In this document: positions 15,224-22,557 of the stretch, in pieces
Layout: each line of letters begins with the position of its first letter
Position numbering within the stretch: position 1 is the first letter of the stretch
Source of the DNA: Asaia bogorensis
GTDB taxonomy: Bacteria > Pseudomonadota > Alphaproteobacteria > Acetobacterales > Acetobacteraceae
Direction of reading: 5' to 3'
Assembly (NCBI GenBank): GCA_945873675.1
Contig: CAMCEP010000012.1
Span: 1-22,557, forward strand
Length of the DNA stretch: 22,557 bases
Position numbers and translations under genes: made by a program
Notes under the pieces: model-generated
Told to the model about the DNA's origin: nothing
What the model saw: the letters and a program-made list of their open reading frames with translations, nothing else
Databases searched by the model: none

Positions 15224-16378
15224 TTACAAGTTTTTCAGCACCACTTCGGCCGCACGCGCAGCGTCTGCTTCAGTCATATAGGCATGCATCGGCAAGGACA
15301 GCACCTGCCCCGAGAGCCTTTCACTAATGGCAAGCGGTGGCGCCTGACCCGCAAAGGCTGTCGCGTGATGCGCGGCATAAGCGGGCTGGAGATGCAGGGG
15401 CTTTGGGTAATAGATACCACTGCCAATCCGTTCCGCTGTCAGCGCGGCCTGCACCTTGCTGCGCTGGTCACCGTCACGCAGGCGAATGGTGTAAAGCCCC
15501 CAGGCATTCACGGCGCCATCAGGGGCAGCTTGAATACCGACCTTGCCGCCCAATGCAGCGTTATAGACCGCGGCGATCTTGGCGCGCATGGCAAGTTCAC
15601 CCGCGAGCAGCTGCAGCTTCGCGGCTAGGATGGTGGCTTGGATGGTATCAATCCGGCCATTCATGCCGGTACGTTCCACCTCATAGCGCGTCTTGCCTTC
15701 GCCATGGGTGCGCAGACTCCGATATAGTTCCGCCCGCGCCGGATCGTCGGTGATCAGCGCCCCGGCATCGCCATAAGCGCCAAGCGTCTTGGTGGGGTAG
15801 AAGGAAAGCGCCGCAGCATGCCCCCAGCGGCCAAGCTTCTTACCGTTAAGTGTCGCACCGAAAGCCTGCGCCGCGTCGTCTAGCGCAAACATCTCCTCAC
15901 GCGCGCAAATCGCTTCAATCGCCGGCCAATCCGCCGGCAGGCCAAACAGATCAACGCCCACCACCGCGCGTGGGCGGAGCCAGCCGCGGCGCTTCACTTC
16001 GGCAATGCGCCGTTCAAGATCGGCGATGTCCATATTGTAGCTGTATTTGTCCACATCCACGAAAACCGGCGTGGCCCCCAACACGAGCGGCACTTCGGCA
16101 GTCGCGGTGTAGGTGAAGGCGGGCAGAAACACGGCGTCTCCGCGCCCAATTCCTTCCGCCATCATGGCGATTTGCAGCGCATCCGTGCCCGATGAAACCC
16201 CCACACAATGCGCCGCCCCGGCAAAGGCCGCGAGGCCCGCTTCAAGCTCCGCCACTTCGGGGCCCATGATGAAGCGCCCCGAATCGAGCACGGCGGCAAT
16301 GCGCCGATCAAGCTCTGGCCGGATCAGCTTTTGCTGCGCCATGACATCAAACAATTGAATGGGGCGAGGTTCGCTCAT
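15224..16378 (-). CDS. DegT/DnrJ/EryC1/StrS family sugar aminotransferase
   Basis: A PLP-dependent enzyme of 384 residues that should aminate a nucleotide-linked keto-sugar for surface polysaccharide or glycan. Motifs: SSGTDAL (62-68), PAFTYTATAE, D168 in LDDAAQAFGA, which contacts the cofactor ring, and Schiff-base Lys K197 in SFYPTKTLGAYGDAG. C-terminal features follow (GMNGRIDTIQA, GIYYPKPLHLQPAY). It most resembles WbpE/DegT-type enzymes acting on UDP-sugars, but the exact sugar cannot be assigned. No other sugar-nucleotide gene is next to it. The start MSEPRPIQLFD is typical, though ribosome binding is weak. Confidence 0.9.
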   Translation of the reverse strand: MSEPRPIQLFDVMAQQKLIRPELDRRIAAVLDSGRFIMGPEVAELEAGLAAFAGAAHCVGVSSGTDALQIAMMAEGIGRGDAVFLPAFTYTATAEVPLVLGATPVFVDVDKYSYNMDIADLERRIAEVKRRGWLRPRAVVGVDLFGLPADWPAIEAICAREEMFALDDAAQAFGATLNGKKLGRWGHAAALSFYPTKTLGAYGDAGALITDDPARAELYRSLRTHGEGKTRYEVERTGMNGRIDTIQATILAAKLQLLAGELAMRAKIAAVYNAALGGKVGIQAAPDGAVNAWGLYTIRLRDGDQRSKVQAALTAERIGSGIYYPKPLHLQPAYAAHHATAFAGQAPPLAISERLSGQVLSLPMHAYMTEADAARAAEVVLKNL

Positions 16379-16397
16379 CAGGCACAGGACCCTTTCG

Positions 16398-16423
16398 AAA
16401 AATCAGGGGTGAAACTGAACCCC
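16398..16423 (-). terminator. Possible weak terminator after DUF4214 gene
   Basis: On the minus strand GGGGT (16423-16419) pairs with ACCCC (16410-16406) around an 8-base loop, then TGATTTTTC follows. The stem is only five pairs, and it lies just 20 bases before the aminotransferase start, so attenuation or chance are alternatives. The rest of 16379-16502 holds nothing recognised. Confidence 0.3.
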
Positions 16424-16502
16424 AAAGGCCCGTCTGCCAAGGCTTGAGCCATCAATAATCCTTTCCGCCTGTTTCAAGGCGAAATTATGCGCCCGGTTCC
16501 GG

Positions 16503-16895
16503 CTATTTGCAGCGCGCGGCACGCAGCGCTTCAAGGCATTCCAGCAGCGGTGCTTCAAGGGCGGCCAGGCTGGCATCATCCAAGGACCCAAGCCTGTTGC
16601 GCAGCAGCGCGAGCAGCGCCTCCGGCGCCAATTCCGGCGGGGCAGGGGCGGGCACTTCGGCATCATCCCAAATAATCCGAAGCTCTTCCCCCTGGCGGCG
16701 GGCTTCGCTGCTACCCGCCATTTCCTCAATCAGCCGGCGCCGACAGCCGGGATCAGCTTCGATCTTGTCGCGATAATGGCGATAGCCGCCCTCATCCGGG
16801 CCGCGCAGCAGGATGCGGCGATAGAGCTTGACGATGAATTCATGGTCTGACCCCTGCATGAGGTCTTGACCCTTGAGCACGCGCATGAAATCCAT
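16503..16895 (-). CDS. DUF4214-like small protein
   Basis: Up to 130 residues, soluble and helical. The segment HEFIVKLYRRILLRGPDEGGYRHYRDKIEADPGCRRRLIEEMAGSSE matches the pattern of DUF4214 (aromatic, LYR..L.R.PD..G...Y/W), a repeat often found in glycosyltransferase or secreted proteins. After a Pro/Ala linker the C-terminal half is Leu/Ala-rich helix. The start is uncertain: ATGs at 16895, 16886 and 16859 are all possible, and the last, with AAGG about eleven bases ahead, begins right at the domain. It lies 54 bases after tadA. Confidence 0.6.
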   Translation of the reverse strand: MDFMRVLKGQDLMQGSDHEFIVKLYRRILLRGPDEGGYRHYRDKIEADPGCRRRLIEEMAGSSEARRQGEELRIIWDDAEVPAPAPPELAPEALLALLRNRLGSLDDASLAALEAPLLECLEALRAARCK

Positions 16896-16906
16896 CCCAT
16901 GATGAA

Positions 16907-16936
16907 ACTATCAGGTTCGCTGTCATATCCTGACAA
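16907..16936 (-). promoter_or_regulatory. Possible promoter for the DUF4214 gene
   Basis: On the minus strand TTGTCA (16936-16931) and GATAGT (16912-16907) are 18 bases apart. The implied transcription start, near 16900, leaves almost no leader for the 16895 start and would favour the ATG at 16886 or 16859. Confidence 0.35.
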
Positions 16937-16949
16937 AGTTTTGGCGCCG

Positions 16950-17390
16950 TCAACGCCGCGCTTCAAAAAACCCGCGCAATAGGCCAGCGCAATCCGCTTC
17001 CCGCACACCGCCCACTACTTCTGGCTGATGGTGGCAGGAGGATGCCGCGAAAACCCGCGCCCCGTGATCCACCCCGCCGCCCTTCGGGTCATAGGCGCCA
17101 AAAACCACCCGGGCGACGCGAAAGAAAGACGCTGCCTGGGCGCACATGGGGCAGGGTTCCAGGGTGACGGTCAGGGTGCAATCGCCAAGCCTCGTTTTGC
17201 CCAAGTGATGCGCCGCTGCACGCAAGGCGAGCATTTCGGCATGGGCAGAAGGGTCATGGCGTGCCTCCACCTCATTACCCGCCCGCGCCAGCACCTGGCC
17301 GGCCTTGTCGGTCACCACGGCGCCCACCGGCACCTCGCCACGTTCAGCGGCGGCGCGGGCTTCTTCCAGGGCAATCTCCATGGGGGTCAT
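16950..17390 (-). CDS. tadA: tRNA adenosine(34) deaminase TadA
   Basis: Converts adenosine 34 of tRNA-Arg(ACG) to inosine, an essential wobble modification. The 146 residues are a standard length. The zinc site is complete: HAE at 50-52 (with catalytic Glu52) and PCPMC (C80, C83). The substrate-loop region reads EVPVGAVV, and GNEVEARHDPSAHAE is typical. AGGAAG precedes the ATG at 17390. The frame opens 59 codons earlier, but that extension lies across the gap before the transporter cassette and has no family resemblance. Confidence 0.92.
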   Translation of the reverse strand: MTPMEIALEEARAAAERGEVPVGAVVTDKAGQVLARAGNEVEARHDPSAHAEMLALRAAAHHLGKTRLGDCTLTVTLEPCPMCAQAASFFRVARVVFGAYDPKGGGVDHGARVFAASSCHHQPEVVGGVREADCAGLLRGFFEARR

Positions 17391-17777
17391 GACGTCTTCC
17401 TGCCTTGCCACGCCTTGGCGGTCCAGAGGGGGTGTCGCGATTCCCTTTTGCCCAAACCGGCCTAAAGCTGCGCCATGCGTTCCCTTCCCCTGATTGGTGT
17501 ATGGACCAGCGCCCAATTCGACCGGACACTCGGCGGTGCACTGAGAAGGGTGGAACCCGGTCTCCACCGCTAAACCGTGATCGGGCCTTAATCACCACGG
17601 CCGCGCCAGCCTCGCCATTTCGCCGGGTGCATGATGGCGGCTGGGTACCTCGCCGGCAGAATACGTCGCCCGCGCGTCATTTCCCGCCAGCCCAAGCTGT
17701 TTCGTCGCATCGCTGCGGAGCCATGCGGGATAGGGTGCTAGATCCCCCCGGCCCAGCCAGGGTCCATGGAGATGCTC
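17391..17777. other. Gene-free gap between tadA and the transporter cassette
   Basis: About 390 bases without a convincing gene. A 32-codon frame at 17475-17573 (MRSLPLIGVWTSAQFDRTLG...) has no recognised relative. GGTGGA (17549-17554) pairs with TCCACC (17563-17568), and GTGAT/ATCAC (17577-17595) forms another short inverted repeat; either could be structured RNA or chance. No insertion-sequence ends, tRNA or integrase remnant was seen. Codon style changes across this gap, so it probably contains the left junction of acquired DNA. The cassette promoter should be in its right part, but no good hexamer pair was found. Confidence 0.5.
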
Positions 17778-18428
17778 ATGCCTCGAAGCCGTTTCCGTCC
17801 GCTCCTTCCTGCCCTCGCCCTCGGCGTCACGCTGGTGCTCGGCGTCGTTCTCGTCCAGAATGCAAAGCACGCGGCAGGCACGCGAGAGTGGGCGTTTTCC
17901 GTCGTCGGCGCTGCCGTTGCAGAGCCGGCTCGACTCTCGATCTCGGAAGTTGCCCGCATGCACGACGCGGCTCGGGACGGAAACACAGCCCTCGCGGTCA
18001 CCTTGTCCGAGCGCCTCGAGGCCGCTCTCGCAAATGGCGGTGGCGGACCCGATCGTCCCGTCCTTCTCGCCTATCTCGGCAGCGCGATCGCGTTGCAGGC
18101 GAGGGACGGCTCCGGTGCGATGCAGAAGATCGTTCTAACCAATCGCGCCCTGCGTTATTTGGACGAGGCGAGGGAACTTGCTCCGCGGAGCTTCGCCGTC
18201 CTCCAAATCACTTCGGGCGTGCAAGCACGGCTGCCCGGACTGTTTGGTCGCCGCGAGCAGGCGGTTCAGGACATGCTCGCCCTACACCAGATATTCTCGG
18301 CTGATCCACGCCGCGAATTCGCACCGGCGATGCAGGCGACCTATGCGAATCTCGCGAGATTGGCTCCCGGACAAGGCGACTGGGCGGCATGGACGACTCA
18401 CGCGGAATCGCTCGCGAAAACGCGCTGA
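17778..18428 (+). CDS. Membrane-anchored helical-repeat (TPR-like) protein
   Basis: A protein of 216 residues, not recognised as a named family. An N-terminal hydrophobic segment (LLPALALGVTLVLGVVLVQ, about 9-27) anchors or exports it. The rest is helical, with TPR-like pairs such as RPVLLAYLGSAIALQARDG and NRALRYLDEARELAPRSFAVLQI, suggesting a periplasmic protein-binding scaffold. Of three in-frame ATGs, 17778 is favoured because GGAG lies six bases before it. It is one base from the next gene's start and leads the ABC cassette, so it is likely an accessory subunit. CTC, CGA and TCG codons are frequent, unlike genes left of 17391. Confidence 0.7.
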   Translation: MPRSRFRPLLPALALGVTLVLGVVLVQNAKHAAGTREWAFSVVGAAVAEPARLSISEVARMHDAARDGNTALAVTLSERLEAALANGGGGPDRPVLLAYLGSAIALQARDGSGAMQKIVLTNRALRYLDEARELAPRSFAVLQITSGVQARLPGLFGRREQAVQDMLALHQIFSADPRREFAPAMQATYANLARLAPGQGDWAAWTTHAESLAKTR

Positions 18429-18429
18429 G

Positions 18430-19146
18430 ATGACCGCGACCCCACTCATCGTATCACTGCAATCCGTCACGTACAGTTATGGTCGTGACCAAGCTGCAAT
18501 TTCGGTGCTCACGGGCGCTGACTTGGAGGTTCGCGAGGGCGAGTTCGTCGTAGTCGCCGGGCCGTCCGGAAGCGGGAAGAGTACGCTGCTCAATCTCGTC
18601 GGTGGGCTCGAGCGACCGCTCGCCGGTCGCATCTCCGTCGCCGAGACGCCGATCGCAGAGATTTCGGAGCGGCGGCTCGCCGAGTTCCGTGCTCTGACAA
18701 TCGGCTTCGTATTCCAAGCCTACCATCTCATTCCGGTACTGACCGCGGCGGAGAACGTCGCGTGGCCACTCTATTTTCGCGGCGTGCCGCGACGCGAGCG
18801 CATGGCTCGCGCAAGAGAGGCGCTCGCCGCGGTGGGGTTGGCCAAGGAAATGAACCGCTTCCCTGGGCGGCTGTCGGGTGGACAGCGCCAGCGTGTCGCG
18901 ATCGCGCGCGCATTCGTTGGGAGGCCGCGGCTGCTCATTGCCGACGAGCCGACCGCGAGCCTAGATCGGACTACGGCCAGCGAGATCATCGCGCTCTTGG
19001 CAAGTTTGCGGCGCGAGGAGGGAGTCGCCGTGATCTGCGCGACCCACGACCCTCTGGTAGCCGGAGCGGCCGACCGCCTCCTGGAGCTTCGCGATGGGCG
19101 GCTGCGCCAGATTCCGCGACGCTCCCTTCAACTCGAGGAGCCCTAG
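18430..19146 (+). CDS. ABC transporter ATPase, MacB/LolD type
   Basis: A cytoplasmic ATPase of 238 residues. Walker A is GPSGSGKS (44-51), the Q-loop Gln is 96, the signature LSGGQRQRVAIARA (148-161), Walker B LLIADEPTASLD (168-179), and the switch His is 206 (ATHDP). The family powers MacB, LolCDE and FtsEX-type machines, which work on substrates from the periplasmic side instead of pumping across the inner membrane. The start follows the previous stop by one base, and the permease follows 16 bases after its stop, so the genes are co-transcribed. The general family is firm; the LolD-like role comes from neighbours. Confidence 0.92.
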   Translation: MTATPLIVSLQSVTYSYGRDQAAISVLTGADLEVREGEFVVVAGPSGSGKSTLLNLVGGLERPLAGRISVAETPIAEISERRLAEFRALTIGFVFQAYHLIPVLTAAENVAWPLYFRGVPRRERMARAREALAAVGLAKEMNRFPGRLSGGQRQRVAIARAFVGRPRLLIADEPTASLDRTTASEIIALLASLRREEGVAVICATHDPLVAGAADRLLELRDGRLRQIPRRSLQLEEP

Positions 19147-19162
19147 ATGACCGAAGCTCTGT

Positions 19163-20401
19163 ATGGCTGCGATGCTTGAGTTGACCTCGCTCGCCGTTCG
19201 CAACGTTTTCCGAAACGTGCGACGAAGCTTCATCACCATCTTCTCTATCGCAGTCGGTACCGCTGCGCTGGCGTGCTTTGGGGCCTTCATCTCTTTCACC
19301 TTCGAAGGATTGCGCGAGACCACCATCCGCTCCGAGCTCGGACATCTGCAAATCTATGCAGACGGATACCTGGATAGGCGGTTGTGGGATCCCGGATCGG
19401 CGATGATCACGGATCCGGACGCCGTCGAAGCGTCGGTTCGCAGGCATCCCGGTGTCGTCGGCGTCTCGCGACGGGTCGGCCTTATGGGACTGGGCGGAAA
19501 GGAAGGCGGTGCGGTGGTAATGCAGATCATTGGCGTGGACGTTGCGCGCGAAGCCCATTTCGCCGATGCCGAGATCATCACCCGAGGACGTGGCTTACGG
19601 GCGTCCGACCACGCGGCTGGCGTCGTCGGTGAGGAACTGGCGCGAGGCCTCGCTTTGTCGGTCGGCGAATGGGTGACGGTTCTCACGAGCACCCACGAAG
19701 GCATGATCTCGGCCTTCGAGTTCGAGGTCGTCGGCGTCACGCGCAGCGGCTCGCGAGACCTCGACAGCGTCCTCGTGAAAGTGCCTTTGTCGCTCGCGCA
19801 GCAAGCACTAGCGACACGATCCGTCGATCGCGTGATCGTCATGCTCGAACGGACGGCCGCTCTGGCGACGACACGCCCGGGCATCGAAGCATCCTTGTCG
19901 GATTTACCCGGCATGCGCTTCGAGACGCGCAGCTGGGACGAACTGGCGGATTTCTATGGCGCAGTCGTCGCCCTCTACACAGGCTTCTTCCGCACTTTCG
20001 CGATCATGATCGGCTGCGTGGTGCTGGTCTCCGTCGCCAATACCATGACGATGGCCGTCATGGAGCGCACTGGCGAGATCGCCGCCTTGCGCGCCATGGG
20101 CGCACCGCGACGGCTGATGGTCGCGATGCTCATGCAGGAGGGGCTGGTAATCGGCTTTCTAGGCGGCGCCGTGGGCCTCGCTCTGGCCTGGCTGATTGCC
20201 CTAGGCGTCGCCTCGGCGGGCGGTATTCCGATGGCGCCGCCGCCCTCCATGACGCGCGGCTACAACGCGTACCTCGTCCTCGATTCGGCGATCGCGCTGC
20301 AGGCCATGGGCATCGCGATCGGAGCCGCCTTTCTCTCCGCCATCTATCCCGCCGTAGCGGCCTCACGCATCCGGATCACGGAGGCTTTGCAGAAATCATG
20401 A
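19163..20401 (+). CDS. ABC transporter permease, FtsX/LolCE/MacB type
   Basis: An inner-membrane protein of 412 residues with MacB/LolC topology. Helix 1 is at about 22-45 (SFITIFSIAVGTAALACFGAF), a large periplasmic domain at about 46-270, and three helices at about 273-298, 322-350 and 378-402. The cytoplasmic coupling segment ERTGEIAALRAMGAPRRLM before helix 3 is typical of the family. Only one permease gene is present, so it should work as a homodimer, unlike the LolC/LolE heterodimer. Starts at 19163 or 19172 are both possible; neither has a strong ribosome site. Its stop overlaps the next start as ATGA. Confidence 0.9.
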   Translation: MAAMLELTSLAVRNVFRNVRRSFITIFSIAVGTAALACFGAFISFTFEGLRETTIRSELGHLQIYADGYLDRRLWDPGSAMITDPDAVEASVRRHPGVVGVSRRVGLMGLGGKEGGAVVMQIIGVDVAREAHFADAEIITRGRGLRASDHAAGVVGEELARGLALSVGEWVTVLTSTHEGMISAFEFEVVGVTRSGSRDLDSVLVKVPLSLAQQALATRSVDRVIVMLERTAALATTRPGIEASLSDLPGMRFETRSWDELADFYGAVVALYTGFFRTFAIMIGCVVLVSVANTMTMAVMERTGEIAALRAMGAPRRLMVAMLMQEGLVIGFLGGAVGLALAWLIALGVASAGGIPMAPPPSMTRGYNAYLVLDSAIALQAMGIAIGAAFLSAIYPAVAASRIRITEALQKS

Positions 20402-21150
20402 AGACCCCTTCGACCACTCGCCGTCAGGCGCTCGGTTTGCCGCTCGTCTGTGCTGCGGGCTTCGCGATGGCATCTTCGCCATTCGGTCGCGCGCGCGCCG
20501 CCGACGGCGCCGAACTCCTGCGGCGCGCCGACCGATTTCGGTCCCCCGATGGGAGCTTCGCTTTCGAAGCATTGATCGTTCCACCACGCGGCGCCAACCT
20601 CACGATGGAGGTCATGGTCCGCGACCGGGCGCGTAGCTTGGTCCTCTACCGCGATCCGGCGCATCTGCGAGGCCAAGCCGTTCTCCTTGTCGAACGCAAC
20701 ATGTGGGTGAAGATGCCCAATGCCCGTCGCGTCTTGAGGGTTGCTCCACAGCAGAGGGTAGCGGGCGCGGCTTCGTATACCGATATCGCCCGAATCGTAT
20801 TCTCCGACGATTACGACGTTGCCGAGGTCGGCCCGGTACGTTCGGGGAGGCGGGTTCTGGTGCTTGTTCCCCGCGGACCGGGGGTGGCCTATGCGCGAAT
20901 AGATCTCGTGGTCACCGACGCTGAGGGTCGCCCGGTCAGCGCCGCCTATTTCGCGGCTGGCGCGTCGCGCGTCATGAAGACCGCTCATTTCGAGAACTTC
21001 CGTGATGTTCTCGGCTTCACGCGCACCACTCGGATGCGTGCCGTCGATCACATGGCAGCCGACGAAGTCACCCTCATGGACTTCTCCGGGCATGCCATGC
21101 GGTCGCTGTCCGATACGCTGTTCCGACCCAGTCATCTCGAGACGCTTTGA
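20398..21150 (+). CDS. LolA-like outer-membrane lipoprotein-sorting family protein
   Basis: An exported protein of 250 residues. The N-terminus has a twin-arginine-like signal (TTRRQALGL at 6-14, then a hydrophobic stretch, cleavage near ARA at 32-34). The mature part matches the LolA-like lipoprotein-sorting family (the group I know as PF17131). It has the pattern of a strand, MWVKMPNARRVLRVAPQQ, then SYTDIARIVFSDDYDV, corresponding to the usual W.Y.P..R..RRI and S...D... stretches. Such proteins form a half-barrel that holds a lipid or acyl chain in transit. Coupled by ATGA overlap to the permease, it is likely the periplasmic carrier. The exact cargo is unknown. Confidence 0.8.
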   Translation: MKTPSTTRRQALGLPLVCAAGFAMASSPFGRARAADGAELLRRADRFRSPDGSFAFEALIVPPRGANLTMEVMVRDRARSLVLYRDPAHLRGQAVLLVERNMWVKMPNARRVLRVAPQQRVAGAASYTDIARIVFSDDYDVAEVGPVRSGRRVLVLVPRGPGVAYARIDLVVTDAEGRPVSAAYFAAGASRVMKTAHFENFRDVLGFTRTTRMRAVDHMAADEVTLMDFSGHAMRSLSDTLFRPSHLETL

Positions 21151-21242
21151 CCGATCGCTCCGCCGAGCCGCTGCTCCCCTTACGGCCACCGCGCTCGGCG
21201 ATCACAACCCGAGCGCAACGAAGAAGGCCTCGGTAGATTCCC

Positions 21243-22557
21243 ATGCCGCTCAATCTCTTCGCTACGAGGCGCCTTTGCTTTGCCGTCACCGCCTTCACGC
21301 TACTACAGCCGGTTTCCACGCGAGCTGCCGATTTTGAGCCCTTGACTCTGCTTCAGCAATTCGATCTGCGGGGTGGGGTCGCTTCGCAGTCACCGACACC
21401 TCTTGTTCCTGCGCCGCGTAGCTTGGGGTACCAGGACGTCGGCGTGAGGGGCTCTTGGCTGCTCGGCGCGCGCGTCGACGCCGACCCTCTGCAGATCTTC
21501 TACCAGGGACGTACCGCCCTAGGTCGCCTTGCCGGACGTGATCCGATCGGCGCGGAGATCGAGCAGTCGCCACCGCTGCGATATGAGACCGATGAGGCCT
21601 ACCTTCGCTGGAGGCCGGACGAGCGTTTTGTCTTCAATATCGGACGACGCAACCTCGTCTTCGGGCGCGCAGTGGGATTGAACCCCGTCGACTTCCTCGC
21701 AAGGCCACTCGAACAAGACTCCTCGCTCGATGCAGTCCGCGCCCGAAGCGAGCAGCAGGGCTTCGACATGGTCGGCTTCGAATGGCATGCCGATGCCGGT
21801 ACGATGCAGGTTCATCATCTGCCGCAATTCTCCGAAGTCGGTCGCGGCGAGCCGTCTCAGACGATCGCCGCCTGGTCCGGGCTCGCCTTCGCCGGCAGCT
21901 TGGATTACGCGCTCTTTGCCCGCCATCGTGCCCAGCATGGCGACCCGCGCGAGCGGTTCGGTTCCGGAATGTCGATATCCGGTGGTCTCGACGACGCAAC
22001 CGTCGCCTATATTGATTTGCGGATCGACGACGATCGTGGCCGGGTCGTTCCAAACACGCGCCCCGGAACCCGCCCGCAACCTTTCACTGAGATTGACCAA
22101 CGCCTCTATCCAGTCTTCACGATCGGTATCAGTCATACGTTTGCCTCCGACATCAGCGTCGACCTCGAATACACGCACGACTCCACCGGATATTCCGCAA
22201 GCGAGTGGCGGGAAGTCGCGTCGGCGATCGACAGATCGAGTCCACCCATTTCGCCCATGGATTTTCGTGATATCGGAGCCATCAACCGAGTGCTGCAGGG
22301 ACGAACACTTCGCCGCAACTACGCTTTCAAGCGTTTGACGGCCACCCACCCTGAGTTTTCCAGCGTCACCATGGAAGCAACGGCGCTTGTCGGGCTCGAC
22401 GATTTCTCGGGCGTACTCGGGTTCGGCGTGACCTATAAATTGATGGGGAGCACCAGTGCCGGAATTCGCGTCCAGAGCCGATTTGGCAATCACAGCGACG
22501 AGTTCCGCCTTCGTCCAGATCAACACAGGCTGACGCTATCGCTCACGGCCCGTTTCT
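21243..22557 (+). CDS. Outer-membrane beta-barrel protein (stop just past window)
   Basis: The frame runs open to the window edge: 438 codons plus one T. A signal peptide covers about residues 1-28 (RRLCFAVTAFTLLQPVSTRA, then ADFE). The mature protein alternates polar and hydrophobic residues in strands with aromatic girdles (ETDEAYLRWRPDERFVFNIGRRNLVFGRAVGLNP, ISVDLEYTHDSTGY). The last residues, LTLSLTARF, end in Phe like the C-terminal recognition signal of outer-membrane barrels, so a stop codon starting with the final T is expected. An in-frame TAG at 21234-21236 fixes the ATG as first possible start. It is probably the outer-membrane partner of the ABC cassette; ligand unknown. Confidence 0.8.
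   Translation, partial: MPLNLFATRRLCFAVTAFTLLQPVSTRAADFEPLTLLQQFDLRGGVASQSPTPLVPAPRSLGYQDVGVRGSWLLGARVDADPLQIFYQGRTALGRLAGRDPIGAEIEQSPPLRYETDEAYLRWRPDERFVFNIGRRNLVFGRAVGLNPVDFLARPLEQDSSLDAVRARSEQQGFDMVGFEWHADAGTMQVHHLPQFSEVGRGEPSQTIAAWSGLAFAGSLDYALFARHRAQHGDPRERFGSGMSISGGLDDATVAYIDLRIDDDRGRVVPNTRPGTRPQPFTEIDQRLYPVFTIGISHTFASDISVDLEYTHDSTGYSASEWREVASAIDRSSPPISPMDFRDIGAINRVLQGRTLRRNYAFKRLTATHPEFSSVTMEATALVGLDDFSGVLGFGVTYKLMGSTSAGIRVQSRFGNHSDEFRLRPDQHRLTLSLTARF

Noticed and set aside
17541..17595. CTGAGA followed by paired segments, reminiscent of a TPP riboswitch
   Set aside because: The second conserved TPP segment (GAACCTGATC type) is absent and no thiamine gene follows.
17405..18304. Plus-strand open frame of 299 codons across the gap and the helical-repeat gene
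   Set aside because: Arg/Pro-rich in a different frame from the gene with anchor and ribosome site; no motif.
19147..19179. ATG directly after the ATPase stop opening a 10-codon frame
   Set aside because: Ends at a TGA within the permease start region; too short, and out of frame with the permease.
20344..21189. Minus-strand open frame of 281 codons
   Set aside because: Antisense to the LolA-like gene, which has a signal peptide and a family pattern and is coupled to the permease gene.
21519..22526. Minus-strand open frame of 335 codons
   Set aside because: It is antisense to the beta-barrel gene, whose plus-strand reading has a signal peptide, barrel-like strands and a terminal Phe; the minus reading has no recognisable motif.
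1..22557. CRISPR arrays, insertion sequences, integrases
   Set aside because: No regularly spaced direct repeats, transposase motifs or terminal inverted repeats were found by reading both strands.

Overview
The window is high-GC bacterial DNA with short gaps and many start/stop overlaps. Gene content fits an alphaproteobacterium: separate psd and pssA genes, DUF1194, DUF2842 and DUF4214 proteins, a cytochrome c' family protein, and a LOV-type hybrid kinase. An Acetobacteraceae (Roseomonas-like) source is my best guess, from gene style only; no rRNA or other firm taxonomic marker is present.

Layout. (1) 1-230: C-terminal end of a protein resembling flagellar rod/hook C-terminal domains. (2) 231-3834, minus strand: a coupled trio, pentapeptide-repeat protein, UvrD/PcrA helicase, then PrmA methyltransferase. 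(3) 3937-4542, plus: a lone HupE/UreJ-type metal permease. (4) 4643-7476, minus: psd, pssA, a small tyrosine-phosphatase-fold protein and a PhyH-family dioxygenase, closely packed and probably one operon; the first two make phosphatidylethanolamine. (5) 7526-10429: an unknown protein overlapping tail-to-tail with an anchored LysM protein, a cytochrome b561, and a cytochrome c' gene broken by a one-base frameshift in a G7 tract. (6) 10586-13519: tRNA-Pro(CGG), DUF2842, apt, and a LOV blue-light hybrid histidine kinase whose start lies inside apt. (7) 13561-17390, minus: aquaporin Z, DUF1194 (VWA-like), a DegT-family sugar aminotransferase, DUF4214, and tadA.

(8) 17778-22557, plus: a five-gene cassette whose codon habits differ from everything to its left (many CTC, CGA and TCG codons). 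In order it encodes an anchored helical-repeat protein, a MacB/LolD-type ATPase, an FtsX-type permease, a LolA-like periplasmic protein with a Tat-like signal, and an outer-membrane beta-barrel that ends in Phe at the last complete codon of the window. Together these parts could carry a hydrophobic cargo (lipoprotein or lipid) from the inner to the outer membrane. Its substrate is unknown, and it is the best candidate here for an undescribed system. A gene-free stretch of about 390 bases separates it from tadA.

No CRISPR array, insertion sequence, integrase or rRNA was seen.
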